Assembly (NCBI GenBank): GCA_023052935.1 | Contig: CM041292.1 | Location: 103,173,906-103,237,905 of the forward strand | Source of the DNA: Piezodorus guildinii | Lineage: Eukaryota; Arthropoda; Insecta; Hemiptera; Pentatomidae | DNA: 64,000 nucleotides | Reading direction: 5' to 3' | In this document: in pieces, positions 11,476-22,959 of the stretch | Layout: each line of letters starts with the position of its first letter | Position numbering within the stretch: position 1 is the first letter of the stretch | Notes under the pieces: generated by a model | What the model was told of the DNA's origin: nothing | The model's input: the letters and a program-made list of their open reading frames with translations, nothing else | Databases searched by the model: none | Program-made: the position numbers and the translations under genes

Positions 11476-13137
11476 CTCGTGTCACAATGTTTGTTCACGA
11501 TAAACTCTGAAATTACTTAACCGAATTTGATCAAACTTCGTAAGTATATGTTATTTGGTCCAACTTAAATAATAGGATAGTTTTTATTACTATTCTAAAT
11601 GGTTGAAAAATATTTTTTTCTAAAACGTAAAACAAAATTTGTTTAACTGTGGCAACACTGTTTTCGCAGTAACCTATCCATATGTTTACTACTACCCATA
11701 TATTTACATATGTGATTATTAATTCAAATATAAGTGTGTGTTAATAGGTTCCATGCGTTTTTATTTATAATATATACATTCACATTATAGTTTCCTGTTA
11801 TAATAAAATACATATTACTATACGTTTCCAGAATAATTATAAGTACTCATTTGAATGGCAATCAAAAATTTCTAACCATCTGGAAGCAAAATCATTTTAT
11901 TTTAATTAAACTAATTGGCAGATTCCAATTTTTAATTTTTAAAAGATTTTTTAATTTTTAATAGATTCCAATTTATATGAAATATATTTAACCATATTTA
12001 GCATCGTATCCACGTTTTGTTACTAAGTTTTCGTAGACACGTGCTTAATTATTATTATTTTTTTTAAATGATTCAAAGTGTTAATCTTTCGTTAAAAGAA
12101 AAAAAACACATAAAAGGGCTTATTTCTGGATCCTAAAAAAACACTTTTTTTTCTTTTGGGTAGGAAGGCTTTACCCACAATTGAAGAAAATACGCATCTA
12201 AGTTGCAAAGGAGTTATGTTTAAAGTAGGTTATGTTTATAAGAAAAAACGATGTTATTGAATAATTTGGATGTGGCTACTTGGTACTGTTATGTTATTGT
12301 AATATAGAGTAAAGAAAATTGATATCTGACATGAAATAAAAATCTTTTATTTTTCATAAACAGAATAGCTCATTGCTATTCACCAGTATTTCTTTTATAT
12401 AACCTTAATCAACATAGTCACTATCAACATCTTTCGTAATTTGTAGCAATTTTAAATTAAATTATTTTATTCATCAAATTGAATTTCCCAAACAGCAAAC
12501 AAAGATAAACAAGTGTAGTTTTTGTTCTATTTTATCAATGTGTTTCGATATTAGAAGCAAGATATTTATAGTTATATTACATTAATTATAGTAATAGGTT
12601 AAGTTGTTTTGAAATCACTTTCCTCATTAACCGTAATTCTAACTTTAGTCTAATAAGATGCCATTTTATTCTGTTAGATATACAATAGCGATCCAGTAGA
12701 AGTAGGCATAGCCAAAATTACTCAATATATTTTAGTTGTAACGTAATCGTGGGATATAGTCACGTTTGTAACATAAACGTGATTGATATACATTGATCCC
12801 ACGAATGGGGATATTTTCAATTTTAAACAACTTTGATGAATGTAATTGTTAAAAATATAATATTTATATTTCTTGAAAATTTATGCGTCTTATAATAATG
12901 GAGTAGTTGTTGACCGTTTTGACTATATAGTAATGAAGTGGGTTAAGAGTGAAGCCACCAAGAATACACACCAGTAAGAAAATAAGTTTGTTTTATTGGT
13001 AGTTTCTTTCGTTACCATTTCCCCAAACAACAGCTCTATCAGGTGCGTTTTATAGTTACTGCTCATAAACGCATGTATGCAAGTTTAAATAAAGACAAAA
13101 TAAAATATTCGCGAGCAAAGCCGCAGGTTACAGCTAG
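11475..13137 (+). mobile_element. non-autonomous Helitron (1.66 kb)
   Basis: The left end is TCTCGTGTCACAATGTTTGT, preceded by A at 11474; this is the familiar 5' end of insect Helitrons. It continues with ACCGAATTTGATCAAACTTC near 11520. The right end is GCGAGCAAAGCCGCAGGTTA near 13111-13130, then CAGCTAG ending at 13137 and followed by T at 13138. This gives the Helitron hallmarks: 5' TC, 3' CTAG (CTRR), a short GC hairpin just inside the 3' end, and insertion between A and T without TSD. No Rep or helicase coding sequence lies between the ends, so it must move in trans. It contains a nested inverted repeat at 12748-12803. The right boundary abuts another Helitron-like unit. Confidence 0.8.
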
Positions 13138-13140
13138 TAA

Positions 13141-13215
13141 TCTACTATATTATTTTCTAAACTAACATTATAAAGCTGAAGAGTTTGTCTGTTTGTTTGA
13201 ACATTTGAACAGCTA

Positions 13216-13216
<1 letters not shown>
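13141..13216 (+). mobile_element. 76-bp mini-Helitron
   Basis: Starts TCTACTATATTATTTTCTAA after an A, contains TATAAAGCTGAAGAGTTTGT, a sequence common near the 5' end of insect Helitrons, and ends GAACAGCTAG followed by T at 13217. It has the 5' TC, the 3' CTAG and the A/T flanks of a Helitron but almost no interior. The internal sequence between the two ends has been deleted. Confidence 0.5.

Positions 13217-13278
<62 letters not shown>
13217..13278. repeat. (TA)n then short (GT)n
   Basis: About 30 TA units followed by AAAT and a GTGTGTGTGTGTGT stretch to about 13297. Confidence 0.9.
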
Positions 13279-13281
<3 letters not shown>

Positions 13282-13432
13282 TGTGTGTGTGTGTGTATGG
13301 TGTAAATATAATTTCCAATAATCTAGGTCAAATTTAATCAAAGACAACTGTTCTTTCAAAATTTATTCTATTGTTAACAGCTTCTGGCAGCTTATGTTAT
13401 TTATAAGATACAAAGTATTTTATTTTATTATT

Positions 13433-13620
13433 ATTATTTTTTATTGAAAGAGAAACAATACAATCTGTCACTCATTACAGCAATAAGTATTATAGTTATA
13501 AGAAACCATATGTACAAAGTAAACAGAAGAAAAATAATTATGTACTAATGAGAAAAAAAATGAATAAAATAAATAAATAAAATATAAATTTACAAATAAA
13601 AAAAAAGATAAATAACCTTC
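13433..13620 (-). repeat. possible LINE 3' UTR scrap
   Basis: The plus strand reads TTTTTTATTGAAAGAGAAAC, AATACAATCTGTC, ATAAGAAACCATATGTACAA. This loosely parallels the last ~100 bp of the intact Jockey (TTTTATTGAGATATATTACA, ATAAGAGACCACATTCATAC). The similarity is weak and there is no coding part. Confidence 0.3.
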
Positions 13621-13767
13621 ACCCAATACATATTTGTTGAAGTATTAATGTTTTATTTATAAGAATATATATTTTTTATATATTTTATATATATATATAT
13701 AAATTTTTTTTTAATGATATATAGTGTTTGTAGTTATATACACCCTTACTCAGCCTCCATTCCTCGC

Positions 13768-13890
13768 GGATTCAAACCTGGCAAGCTATGCCGTCCTTCG
13801 GAGGGACGTAAAGAGGCGTACTCTTGCCTGTGCGGTTAAATTACTATGATTATGATTACACAGCAACATTAAGTGACATTAAATGAATAT
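13768..13890 (+). repeat. SINE-B fragment
   Basis: Contains a B-box-like GCGGATTCAAACCTGG followed by the SINE-B body signature GCCGTCCTTCGGAGGGACGT. It then diverges, with an ATTAAGTGACATTAAATGAA tail resembling the SINE-B end. Confidence 0.5.
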
Positions 13891-14149
13891 ACTATACTAA
13901 ACCTACGTGTCTTAAATATTAAATTTAGTTTTGAACTAATTTTGGTTTTTGAAGTTATTGCACACACAGACTCAAGGGGCCTTAAAAAATATATTTCTAT
14001 TGAAAACTTAGGTTCGAAGAGTTTTATTATCTATATATTATGAGAAATATTTTCCATTTCTTTATATTTAATATGCAAGGAAATGAAAGTTAAAAAAATA
14101 TGTATACAGAAACAATCTTTTGGTTTTCGTTTTCTAATTAAGTCGTCAA

Positions 14150-14830
14150 TCCATGGAGGATTAACTCCATTGTTCCTGTGGTAAATCGTTCTTTCCCCTC
14201 AATTTATGCCACCCGCAGGTTTAGGCAGGATTTACATTAGCACAAGTCCTTAGTACTCTCTTCCATATTCAAGAATCGATGTCTCTTTCTAAAAGGCACC
14301 GTATTGTTTTATCCAGGATGTCGTGCGAACATAATGGGAACAACACTTTGACGGGCAGGGTGAAATATTCAATCTGCAATTTCCCCTATAAGATGGGGGC
14401 ATAGGTTTCGAAAGGAGTTTCGCCTCATTGTCTTCTAATAAGCGGATAGATCTATCCGGGTAAAACCTGGAGGACTGCGCGAACATGTCGGCAAAGGGCG
14501 CATTGAATATACAAATGAGAAATATATCAATAAAACATAGGGAACCGAGGGGAGTACTGACCCAGAAAACGCCGCAGGTCTCAGAGGCTGGGTAGGATAA
14601 AGGCTTTTTAATCTAAGGGGTTCCGACTTGGGGAAAGCCATGTCGCCCGCTTTCCTAATCTCGTTTGTTGCCTCTCCTTCAAAGGCTCTTTGTTCTTCCA
14701 CCGTTTCAATTTCTTGAATAGCTCCCTGTCTCACAAGTAGTGTCTGTTTCACTTTCCTTGCCTTCCCGTCTCGGAGATATTTAGCGGCGTTAGCATGGGA
14801 CTTGACAATTCGTCCTTCACGCTACTTTCA
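14150..14830 (-). other. GC-elevated segment with broken ORFs, unrecognised
   Basis: This ~680-bp block is distinctly richer in GC than its surroundings. On the minus strand it holds a 105-residue ORF (14752-14435) beginning with a basic/acidic stretch (Q-E-I-E-T-V-E-E-Q-R-A-F-E-G-E-A-T-N-E-I) and a 65-residue ORF (14486-14289) with a Cys/Pro-rich end. Neither shows a motif that I recognise, and codon texture changes abruptly within each. The block may be the remains of a coding element or of a GC-rich retroposon. There are no visible TSDs or tails. Confidence 0.3.
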
Positions 14831-16194
14831 AGTGAATCTGCCGGACAATGGGTTTGGTACAATGCTTCTAATTTTGTTGAAATGAAATATTATCCGGTGA
14901 ATCGGATGTCAAGACATTAGCTGACAGAGTCTAGAAGGAAACTTGATGCTGTAAATTAGTTTTCTGAACCAGCCTGATTCTTTGGTGTTAATTTACAATT
15001 CTAAAGACGGTTCGAATCTTTCATCTCTACGCAACAAAACATAATTCGGTCAGAATAACGTGTTTTGAGAATTGAAAAAACTGTTTTCTTCATTACAATT
15101 TTGATTGGATGTTCATTGGGATTTAATGAGACGATTTACGCAACAGGAAAAGCCAACTTCTCTCATTAAATCATTAATAGACCAATTTATTTTTAATTAT
15201 TTTGTAATTAAAATATAGATTTGTTATTTTACTGTTTTAATATTTATATTTATAAAACTGCCGTTTTCCAAGTAAAGAAATGTTTTTGGTATGCTTTGAA
15301 TTGAAATTCACTTATAACCTTGTAGAAAAACTGCGATTTTTAAACTCTGTTTTCAAAAACTTGGATGTTATTTTAGATTAAATCTTGTAATGGATTTCGA
15401 TAAAACTAAATATTTTTTTTTAAAGGAAGTTTTATTTTATAATTGATACTTGAAAAATACGCGTCTCTGCGTAGTATACTTATATATAATTTGTGCTTAT
15501 GGCATCAATTAAAAAGAAAGGAACTCGTTCAAAATTATTGTTAAAAAAATTTGACCTGAAAAAACTAATAAATAATTATTTTTAAAATTGATGTAAGGAC
15601 TATATCGATAGCGATAGAGCTCAGGTGACGTCTTTAGAGGTATGCTAGGGTAACTTAAGTGTGCTTTGTGAATAATATGGTAGTCGTGTTGCAAGATAAA
15701 TATTTAATTAATCTGTTGTTCTCAAGTAAGTATATACTACATATTATCAAGGATTGATACTACAGGGTAAAGGCATTGCTTTCTAACTTGATATTTTATA
15801 ACAAATAGGCTGGAATGACTTTTAAACAACAGTTTGAAATTTTTGATGAACATTAGGTTCATTATTTCTCCAACCACTTATGTCGTAGTAGTTAAACATT
15901 TTTTTACCAAGTATTACATGTCATTTGATCGATGATTAATTGTTTTTGAATTCTAAATACAAATTTACTTAGTAAATGTATACAATATTATAGAATCATA
16001 AAAATTAAAATAATTTGAAATGAGTAGAATGGCCCCTGTGGCAGATCCTCCAGATGGTAAGGTCAAAACTCTATTTGATGATAAATAGAACAAAATATTT
16101 TGTTACAATGATTTAATATAATCGAATAATTTTTGTACTTGAAATGAAGTTTATCAACAAAATGAAGTCGACAGTTTTTATTTTATGTTTTTGT
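14831..16194. other. unassigned AT-rich spacer
   Basis: Non-coding, with no repeats or element ends that I can name. Confidence 0.4.
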
Positions 16195-16386
16195 TCATCC
16201 TTTCCTCGGCTTGCTAGGCTCTATGGTAGGTTTCTCGAGATAGAGGGTGAAGGCGAGGGATTAATATCAATGGTACCCTGGCACCGGGAAGCGAACTTTT
16301 TTTATCTTTTTGAATTTTTTTTTATCTGGTTGCTGGGCAACGCGCTGACTTTTCACACGTGCTAACCAACTCGGTCTACCTTCCCC
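16195..16386 (-). repeat. SINE-C, tRNA-like retroposon fused to SINE-A
   Basis: On the minus strand a tRNA-like head starts near 16386: GGGGAAGGTAGACCGAGTTG (A box), GGTTAGCACG, then GCGCGTTGCCCAGCAACC. An A-rich interruption separates these from a B-box-like GTTCGCTTCCCGG near 16280-16292. The body is GTACCATTGATATTAATCCC and CTCGAGAAACCTACC. It directly follows the truncated SINE-A at 16387-16608, so either it inserted into SINE-A or the two were joined before insertion. The plus-strand ORF here (16144-16365) is a shadow. Confidence 0.45.
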
Positions 16387-16608
16387 AAGCTTAGGCCTTA
16401 ATCACGCTCAGCCGCCAGGGTTTTCCCCAATTATTTTGGGCTGGCCACTTTATAGAGGCTGGGTCTGCCCCAGGAGGATCTCCATACGCTAGGGTCGCCC
16501 CCCGACTGAATTAACAGAATAAATAATATTCTGCCACAACCGGGATTCGAACCCAGGACCCGGAGCACAGCAGACTAGCGCTCAATCCACTAGACCACGC
16601 CGTTCCCT
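16387..16608 (-). repeat. SINE-A, copy 3, best-preserved head
   Basis: The tRNA head starts at 16608: AGGGAACGGCGTGGTCTAGT, then GCTCCGGGTCCTGGG and a clean B box GGTTCGAATCCCGG near 16540-16556. The body includes GGCAGAATATTATTTATTCT, GGGGCAGACCCAGCC and GGCGGCTGAGCGTGATTAAG. The 3' third of the family is missing; the sequence switches to SINE-C at 16386. Confidence 0.85.
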
Positions 16609-17460
16609 AGATTTATTCTTTTGTTATTAATTATTTTGTTAATCGGCATAGCACAAGGTGTCTGCAGAAATTCGTAGACCGTAGGTTATTCATGACGAAA
16701 TCATTAGAAAGAGAATGGGAATCAATGAAACCACATTCCGAATGGAAGAGTATGAAAGTTTTCCCAAAAGAACCGACTACCGATTGTTTTAATAAGATCG
16801 GTGGCCAGTGCTAACATTGGCTTGCCTTTCTACCTCAAAGGCTTTCTCCGCGGTCAGTCAGGTTCCGCCCTACACCTCAAGAAACAATCAGACGTTCTGA
16901 CGATAATTTGATTTAATCCAAGATGAATTGTTCCCTACCATCTCCCGTCCTACATACGTTCCTTCGAAGAAAGTGGTATCTTCCGCAAAGGTCAGGACAA
17001 CTCCTTTCTTTCATCCGGCGGCTCTTTGACCGACTCCGATACCGGAGGCAGGTCAGCAACGCGTCACCATTACTGAAGGTTCTTTTAATGTAGTATTGAA
17101 AGTGGCTCGATGATAAATAGATATATGAATAAAGTAGTAGATCCATTTTGGTCCGAGAGGTGATACTGTCTTCGAAAAGTGCATTTTATGTTATTAGGTT
17201 AACTTTGAATATTGGTTTAATATTTTTGGCATATTTAAGTATCATTGTTTGTTTGATTTTGAGGGCATAAAAATGCTGGATCATCAACGCCCGTTACAGT
17301 AAGTTTAAGTCCAGTTTTGGTTACCCACTTATCCAAGGTCGAAAGAGAGCGGCGCCTGGAGGACGTCAGAAAGCGTCGATGTATACATATCAAGGGGGCT
17401 TATTATTATTTAGGTTATGAGGATGGGTCACAAGGAAGTGATTGAAAAACCATGCGGTAC
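16609..17460. other. unassigned spacer with a GC-rich patch
   Basis: A GC-elevated block at about 16800-17060 carries a 77-residue minus ORF with a basic Arg/Ser stretch. I see no family motif, and the block has no defined ends. Confidence 0.35.
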
Positions 17461-17466
17461 ACACAC

Positions 17467-17510
<44 letters not shown>

Positions 17511-17580
17511 ATATATATATATATACATATTATGTGTGCGTATGTGTATGTGTATATATATATATAATATATATATATAC
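17461..17580. repeat. compound (TA)n/(TG)n microsatellite
   Basis: Alternating TA and TG/CA tracts with several interruptions. The short ORFs rich in Tyr and Ile here are repeat translation. Confidence 0.9.
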
Positions 17581-18150
17581 AGACCACTAAGGTTTACAGT
17601 GTTACTACCTGTCCGTGTATAAGTCCATATCCTCTTCAATTTAAGTATAATTTACCACACTTCTGCACGGTAGCACGATTAATAAATGAGCATTTTGATA
17701 CCAACAAACAAAAATGGTATTGACAGACTTGAGGTTGATGGCTTTGGTAAACGATTTACATTAGACAAATATTAGGTCTACAATATTGCCACTAAAAAAA
17801 ATTCTTGTCATATTGATTTTCTTGCAATCATTACCTTACTAAATTTGACGACTGTGAATAGTATTTTACTTTACGATAGTGATTTTTTTTTTTTTAAATA
17901 TAATATATTTTATTCCTATTTCTGAAGTTATTGTTATAATAAAATACGGTTACAGATAAAAGAAAAATCAAACAATTACTTCAAAAATAAATAAAAAAAT
18001 CTAGAAACTGACAAAATAAAAATAAAACAAACACTTCTTATATAAAAATACAAAATAACTTACAAAAAGAAAAACAATAATTATTACAAGAAAAAAAGTT
18101 ACCTAAGTTAAATATTTGTGTAGGTAATTTACAATAAAATAATTAATAAA

Positions 18151-18386
18151 AACCTACCTCTACAACCTATGAAGGGTATTGGATTTCGTACTGAAGATAG
18201 AATCCGCACTGTTGATTGGGTCTAGATCAGCCTCGAAGTTTCCACCAATTTAGGGGTACACACTTTATAGAGGCTGGGTGGATTGTACCCTTCTGAAATA
18301 ACAGTATAAATAATTCTGCCACAACCGAGGTTTAAACCCAGGACCAAGAGAACAATAGAAAAGAGTTCGAATCACGCAGCTCTTTA
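18151..18386 (-). repeat. SINE-A, copy 4, degraded
   Basis: Keeps the 3' end (GGTTGTAGAGGTAGGTTTTT on the minus strand), the TATAAAGTGTGTACC region and GCAGAATTATTTATACTG. The head is diverged, with the B box reduced to GGTTTAAACC. The 3' tail is again T-rich. Confidence 0.7.
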
Positions 18387-18474
18387 ATTTACGATGATAA
18401 TAATATAAAAAATATAATTATTCAAGTTGCATTGATTCATTGGATATATTTAATATTGTCAGTAAATTGATTTC

Positions 18475-18800
18475 ACCCCCAGTAAAGCTTGGACACGGCT
18501 ATCAGCACGCCATCTTCCGCTTAGAATTACCCCAGCGGTCGTCTTAATTCCGCGCAGAGTTGTCCGCATTGTCCCCGGCCATTCTCGGGCAGGCCGTTTC
18601 TCTTGCAAAACCGGCACGGTAGTATATTAGACTAATGCCCGGACGGAATTGATTGGCCCAGTCCAGTGGGTTCCTGTTTTCTCTCCCTCTCTGTCCTCCG
18701 TTGTTTCTTTCTCTTTTCTCCGTCCTCCTTACTCTGGTGTCTCATGAGTTATGGTCCATTCCAGTTTCAGTTTTATCTGTCTCACCCGTTATGGGAATTC
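18475..18800. other. GC-rich island, unrecognised
   Basis: About 325 bp of GC-rich and then pyrimidine-rich sequence (CCCCGGCCATTCTCGGGC near 18574; CTCTCCCTCTCTGTCCTCCG near 18681) between AT-rich flanks. There is no sustained ORF, terminal repeat or tail. It could be a retroposed transcript fragment. Confidence 0.3.
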
Positions 18801-21176
18801 AAATCAAGTCGGCTTCTTGAAATAATTCGGATAATCTTCTTTTAGAATTCGCATATAAGGAGGTTAAGGATGGAAGATGCTGTCGTTCCAGATGATTAAT
18901 GCACCTTTTTCGTCTCTCCATCACTGAAAAATTTAAATGGTACTGAGATAAAAGTGTTATACAATTGAATATTTAAAGTTTATTTTTTTAGGGATATATC
19001 AACATTCCTTTAGAAATTAGGACGGTAAACATTGCATATAGGTATGAGTAAGATAAGAATTTAGAATATGATTTAGATAATTATTGAATTATAATTTTTA
19101 AATATTATTTAAAATATTATTTTAATTTTAAATTGTTGTTTGGTTTTAATTAGTTAATCTGAAGATAAGGCATAAAAGACCTCGAAACGTTATTAAGGAT
19201 TTATTACTGCAAAAATACAAAAAGAAGAGGAAGTTCAAAATCTTTTAGGTATGAGTGTTTTTAAGATCATTAGTCTTTGGATTCAGTACTTATTTTATCT
19301 ATGCACTATTTTCTTTCCGTTATTGTATGTATATATATTTTTTTTTTTCTTTTCGTTATTGTATATATACTTCCTTTTCTTTTTGTACCTAATTTGATGT
19401 TACATTTGTTTTTCAATTAAATATTGTATGATTGTGATCTCGAAGCATTATTACTATTGTTCATATTAAAACAGATTGTTATCTGATCGAAAATTCTTCT
19501 TTGTCTTCTATGAAAAAAAAAATATATATCTCGTCATCTTAATTTAGACACCAATTACCATTCAAGGAACTAAGTTCCAATTTATTTTGGATTTTAATAA
19601 ACTAAAAAGATGCCTGATCTAGCAAGTAATAATAAAAACAATATGCTGATTACGAATGATATAAATATACAACAAGAAAATAAATTAATAAATAATTTGA
19701 TTTAATATAGTAATGAAAAAGAAATATATAAGTAGTCATACTCCAATATATTTTAATAAATGACACGTCTTATCGCATCTTAATGGCTACTTAAGGCATA
19801 AATATCGTGACGAGGTACAATATATTTTCCCATTGATGAAAAAAAAGTCTACCACGACAACTTTACTGATTTATTTCATACAACCATAAATTTGTAAACT
19901 AATTCCTTAAACTGTTATGAAGTCTTGATTTCTTTTTTCATAAACTGTGGAAAAATGACAGTCAAGTTAATATTTATATGCTAGCCGAAAAAAAAAGTTA
20001 GCCATCGAAAAGATATAGCTTTCACAACTACTTAAAAGTCAACGATAATCATTATAAAACAACACTACATATTTTATTAAAATTTAAATATTTTATGATT
20101 AATAAATAATGAGTTTATGAGTTGGTTGAATGAATGAATGAATAAAGCCTTTATTGCAAGGATAACATTTAAATTATAATATTTACTTTTTAGTTCTAAT
20201 ATTTTTTTTTCACTTTATTTATTGATTTGCACCTGTCAGCAGTATGTGACAATCAGTAAATAGGATAGAATAATCAACAAAATAATGACATGTCAGGCAT
20301 GAGGAAGTTCTAATATAATATAATATAATTTCTAATATAATCTGATAAAAAGTTCTAATATAATTGAAAAAAAATATAATGCTAAGTGAAAAATGATAAT
20401 AATGTATATACTTGATAAATGAAAAAAAACTATATAATTAATGTTCCTTAATTAATAACGTTTTTTACAAAAAATTATCCCTACAGGCCTCTCTTACGGA
20501 GGTGATGGTCTAATTTCCCGGTGACCAAACCTATTGGGAAGTGATGAGTTGGTTAGCCATTATCAAATACTTCATATTATCTTTCATTTAAATCATAAAT
20601 AATGATAATAATAAAAAAGTAATAATGAAATAAAAATACTTATATCACATTAAACATTTTCCTTTATCTCATTGTTTATCGTTTTACAGTGATTTTAAAA
20701 CTCATTATATAAATATTTTATTTTATTTATTTATAATTGTTTTTGTTTGACCTTTAATGTTATTTGCTATCTGCAAAAAAAAAAAAATTGCAATAAGCAA
20801 ATATGATGACTTCCGAAAGTCGGTTAAAGCAAGGCATCTCTAGGCCACCGCCTCACAAGTCGTCGGGGTGGGTTGTACGGGTTCGTGTATGATTTAAGTG
20901 TTTAGGCTGATGGGTTAATGTTGTAAGTCAGTCTGCCATGAAATCTTTAATAATATTCTGTGGCTATTATATAAATATAAATATAATATCACTAAAGATT
21001 AGTTATAGTTTTGTTTTAATTATAAAAAACCTTTGTTGAAAAGAAAAGAAGGAACGCATATTGAATTAATAAAAAATGAAACTTTCTAAATAACATATTT
21101 ACAATTTTAATAAATTTACTTAAGCCACTAGAAATGATGAAGTACTCCAGGTTTTTATTATATCAGTCTACTATCT
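18801..21176. other. unassigned AT-rich spacer
   Basis: Mostly low-complexity AT-rich DNA. GAATGAATGAATGAATAAAG at 20129-20148 looks like a simple-repeat tail. A 'CCTCGAAACGTTATTAAGGA' motif lies near 19172. A patch near 20500-20565 weakly resembles the poly(A)-tailed segment at 25591-25745. No genes are seen. Confidence 0.4.
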
Positions 21177-21490
21177 CTTGTGAATTGAGTTTGTTTGTTT
21201 ATTCGTTTAACGTCACTTTATGCTACTATGGCTAATCGGACGATGCTACAATGGGAGTCCTAAATTTCGTTTATCCAGGTTTTATTAGGATAGGGATCTT
21301 TAACGAGTACCTGACATCGCACAGGCTCGGGACCACCTTTTAACGTCCCCTCCGAAGGACGGCGTAACTAAGGATTTTTTACTCCCATTAAAAAATCCTA
21401 GGACTACCTGCGGGTTTGAACCCGTGACCTTTAGCATGGGAGGCTGTTACGCTAGGTACCCAGCTACAAGTGATCCCTTGTGAATTGAGT
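21177..21490 (-). repeat. SINE-B, full length with 14-bp TSD
   Basis: The 286-bp insert (21191-21476) is flanked by perfect duplications CTTGTGAATTGAGT at 21177-21190 and 21477-21490. On the minus strand the head (AAGGGATCACTTGTAGCTGG) includes A-box-like GTAGCTGGGTACC and a B box CACGGGTTCAAACCCGC. The body carries CGCCGTCCTTCGGAGGGGAC, ATGTCAGGTACTCGTTAAAG and GGACTCCCATTGTAGC. The tail is ACGAATAAACAAAC. The tail is not pure poly(A). The perfect TSD fits a relatively recent target-primed insertion. Partial copies lie at 10750, 13768, 26385 and 49694. Confidence 0.9.
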
Positions 21491-22959
21491 GAAGCTTTAT
21501 CAGAAATGTTTGGGAAATTACTTATTTTCCCTTTGTCACAATCATACCGTCTGTATAATCCTATTTGAAGGTTGAAACTTTTTGTATGAATGTAAATCAA
21601 TATTGCAGTTTTACAAGTAACCACATTCCCACATTCAGTACTGTTTAAGGATGAGGCAATGCTGCCTTCATTCAGACTGTCCTCTTACCATACGGTAAGA
21701 AGCACTGTCACACAACCGGTTCTTTACTATATACTAAGCCCAAGACGTTTTCGAGAGTAATAAGCTTTTATGTGCATTTAATTACAGGATTAAAACTTGA
21801 ATGAATAAACTAAGTAAGTTGTGTTTATTTTCTATTTGATTTTTCAACAGCGTATTCCATCTCCTTTATACGATCGTGTATAAAATTACTCCGTCTTTTA
21901 ATTTTCTAGTTGTTAAATTTAAATATGTATGTCTTACATGCAACCTCAATGTATTTTAGTAGCAACAGAAAGTTGTAAGCATATTGTTTTATGTGCTTGG
22001 CTGGCTATCTTTAGTGTGTACAGTTAGGCGAAGAAGTGTGTTCCAGCTCACACATGGCACCGATAAGACGGTATTGCCGGTGTACACGCTCGCCCTACAT
22101 ACCCTTAGATATTTATTTGCAAAACTCTTAACAGATTCAGCGACGGCTTTCACAGAAGGTGTATGTTTGATTCTTGCAATATAATTTAAATTTATTACAC
22201 TGATTTGTGAGTCCTAATACATTTCAGAAGATCTAACAACCGCAGTAAATCTGCTGGATTTTCCAAGGCTATAGATTCACTAATTACGGTTTTATTTCCA
22301 AATTTTACCTCACTAATAGAAAACCCAGTTGTAGACTTAATTTCATCCATGTTTTCTTTTCAATGGATGCAGAAGCCCTGGTCAATTTGTCTTTTTACTC
22401 TCGAGTTATTTTAATCTGTCTTTTTACAATTAAGGAGCAGTGTTTTTGCCAGATTTTAAACTTGAACTCTGTCGCCTCATGTTAAACATGAAAGAATGTT
22501 GGCAACAGAGTATGCAGAGATCATTTATTGTTAACGCACCCTTAATATTTATACTCTTGATCTCTGTATATTTTTATAGAGCTTATAGTGATTATGAAAA
22601 ATAACGCCTTATTAAAAAGTGTGTAACCTTATTGATAGAAATAATTTGAACCGCAAAGCTAACTATGAATCAAACCATAACTGAAGGTAAAATGTTTCAG
22701 TTGTTTGTCAATTGTAATTATGCAAAGACTAAGTGCACAGTAAAAAAATAGAAAATAATTTGCTGTTGTTCTTGAATGTAACAAATAAGAAAATGTAATA
22801 ATAATAAATTATTTTAAAACAATATGAAAACCAATTAGCAGGGGATTCACTACCGTCCCCTCTCCCCTCCCCCATTCCCTCCCTACGTGGCCCATCAACA
22901 ACTGGCGGCAATTCACAAAAATAGGCATAGTTTATCCCACGAGTCCCTCGACTTGGACT
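21491..22959. other. unassigned spacer
   Basis: Non-coding. A pyrimidine-rich patch (CCCCTCTCCCCTCCCCC) at 22857-22873 lies just outside the Jockey relic. The 66-residue ORF near 21984 has no motif. Confidence 0.4.

Noticed and set aside
11231..11510. ORFs rich in Tyr-Ile across the TA tract
   Set aside because: They translate the (TA)n microsatellite. The same holds for ORFs at 17390-17639, 37516-37755 and 40823-41029.
16530..16608. A tRNA gene on the minus strand
   Set aside because: It has good A and B boxes but no closed acceptor stem, and the same head recurs with a shared body at 3961, 6330 and 18151, so it is a SINE head.
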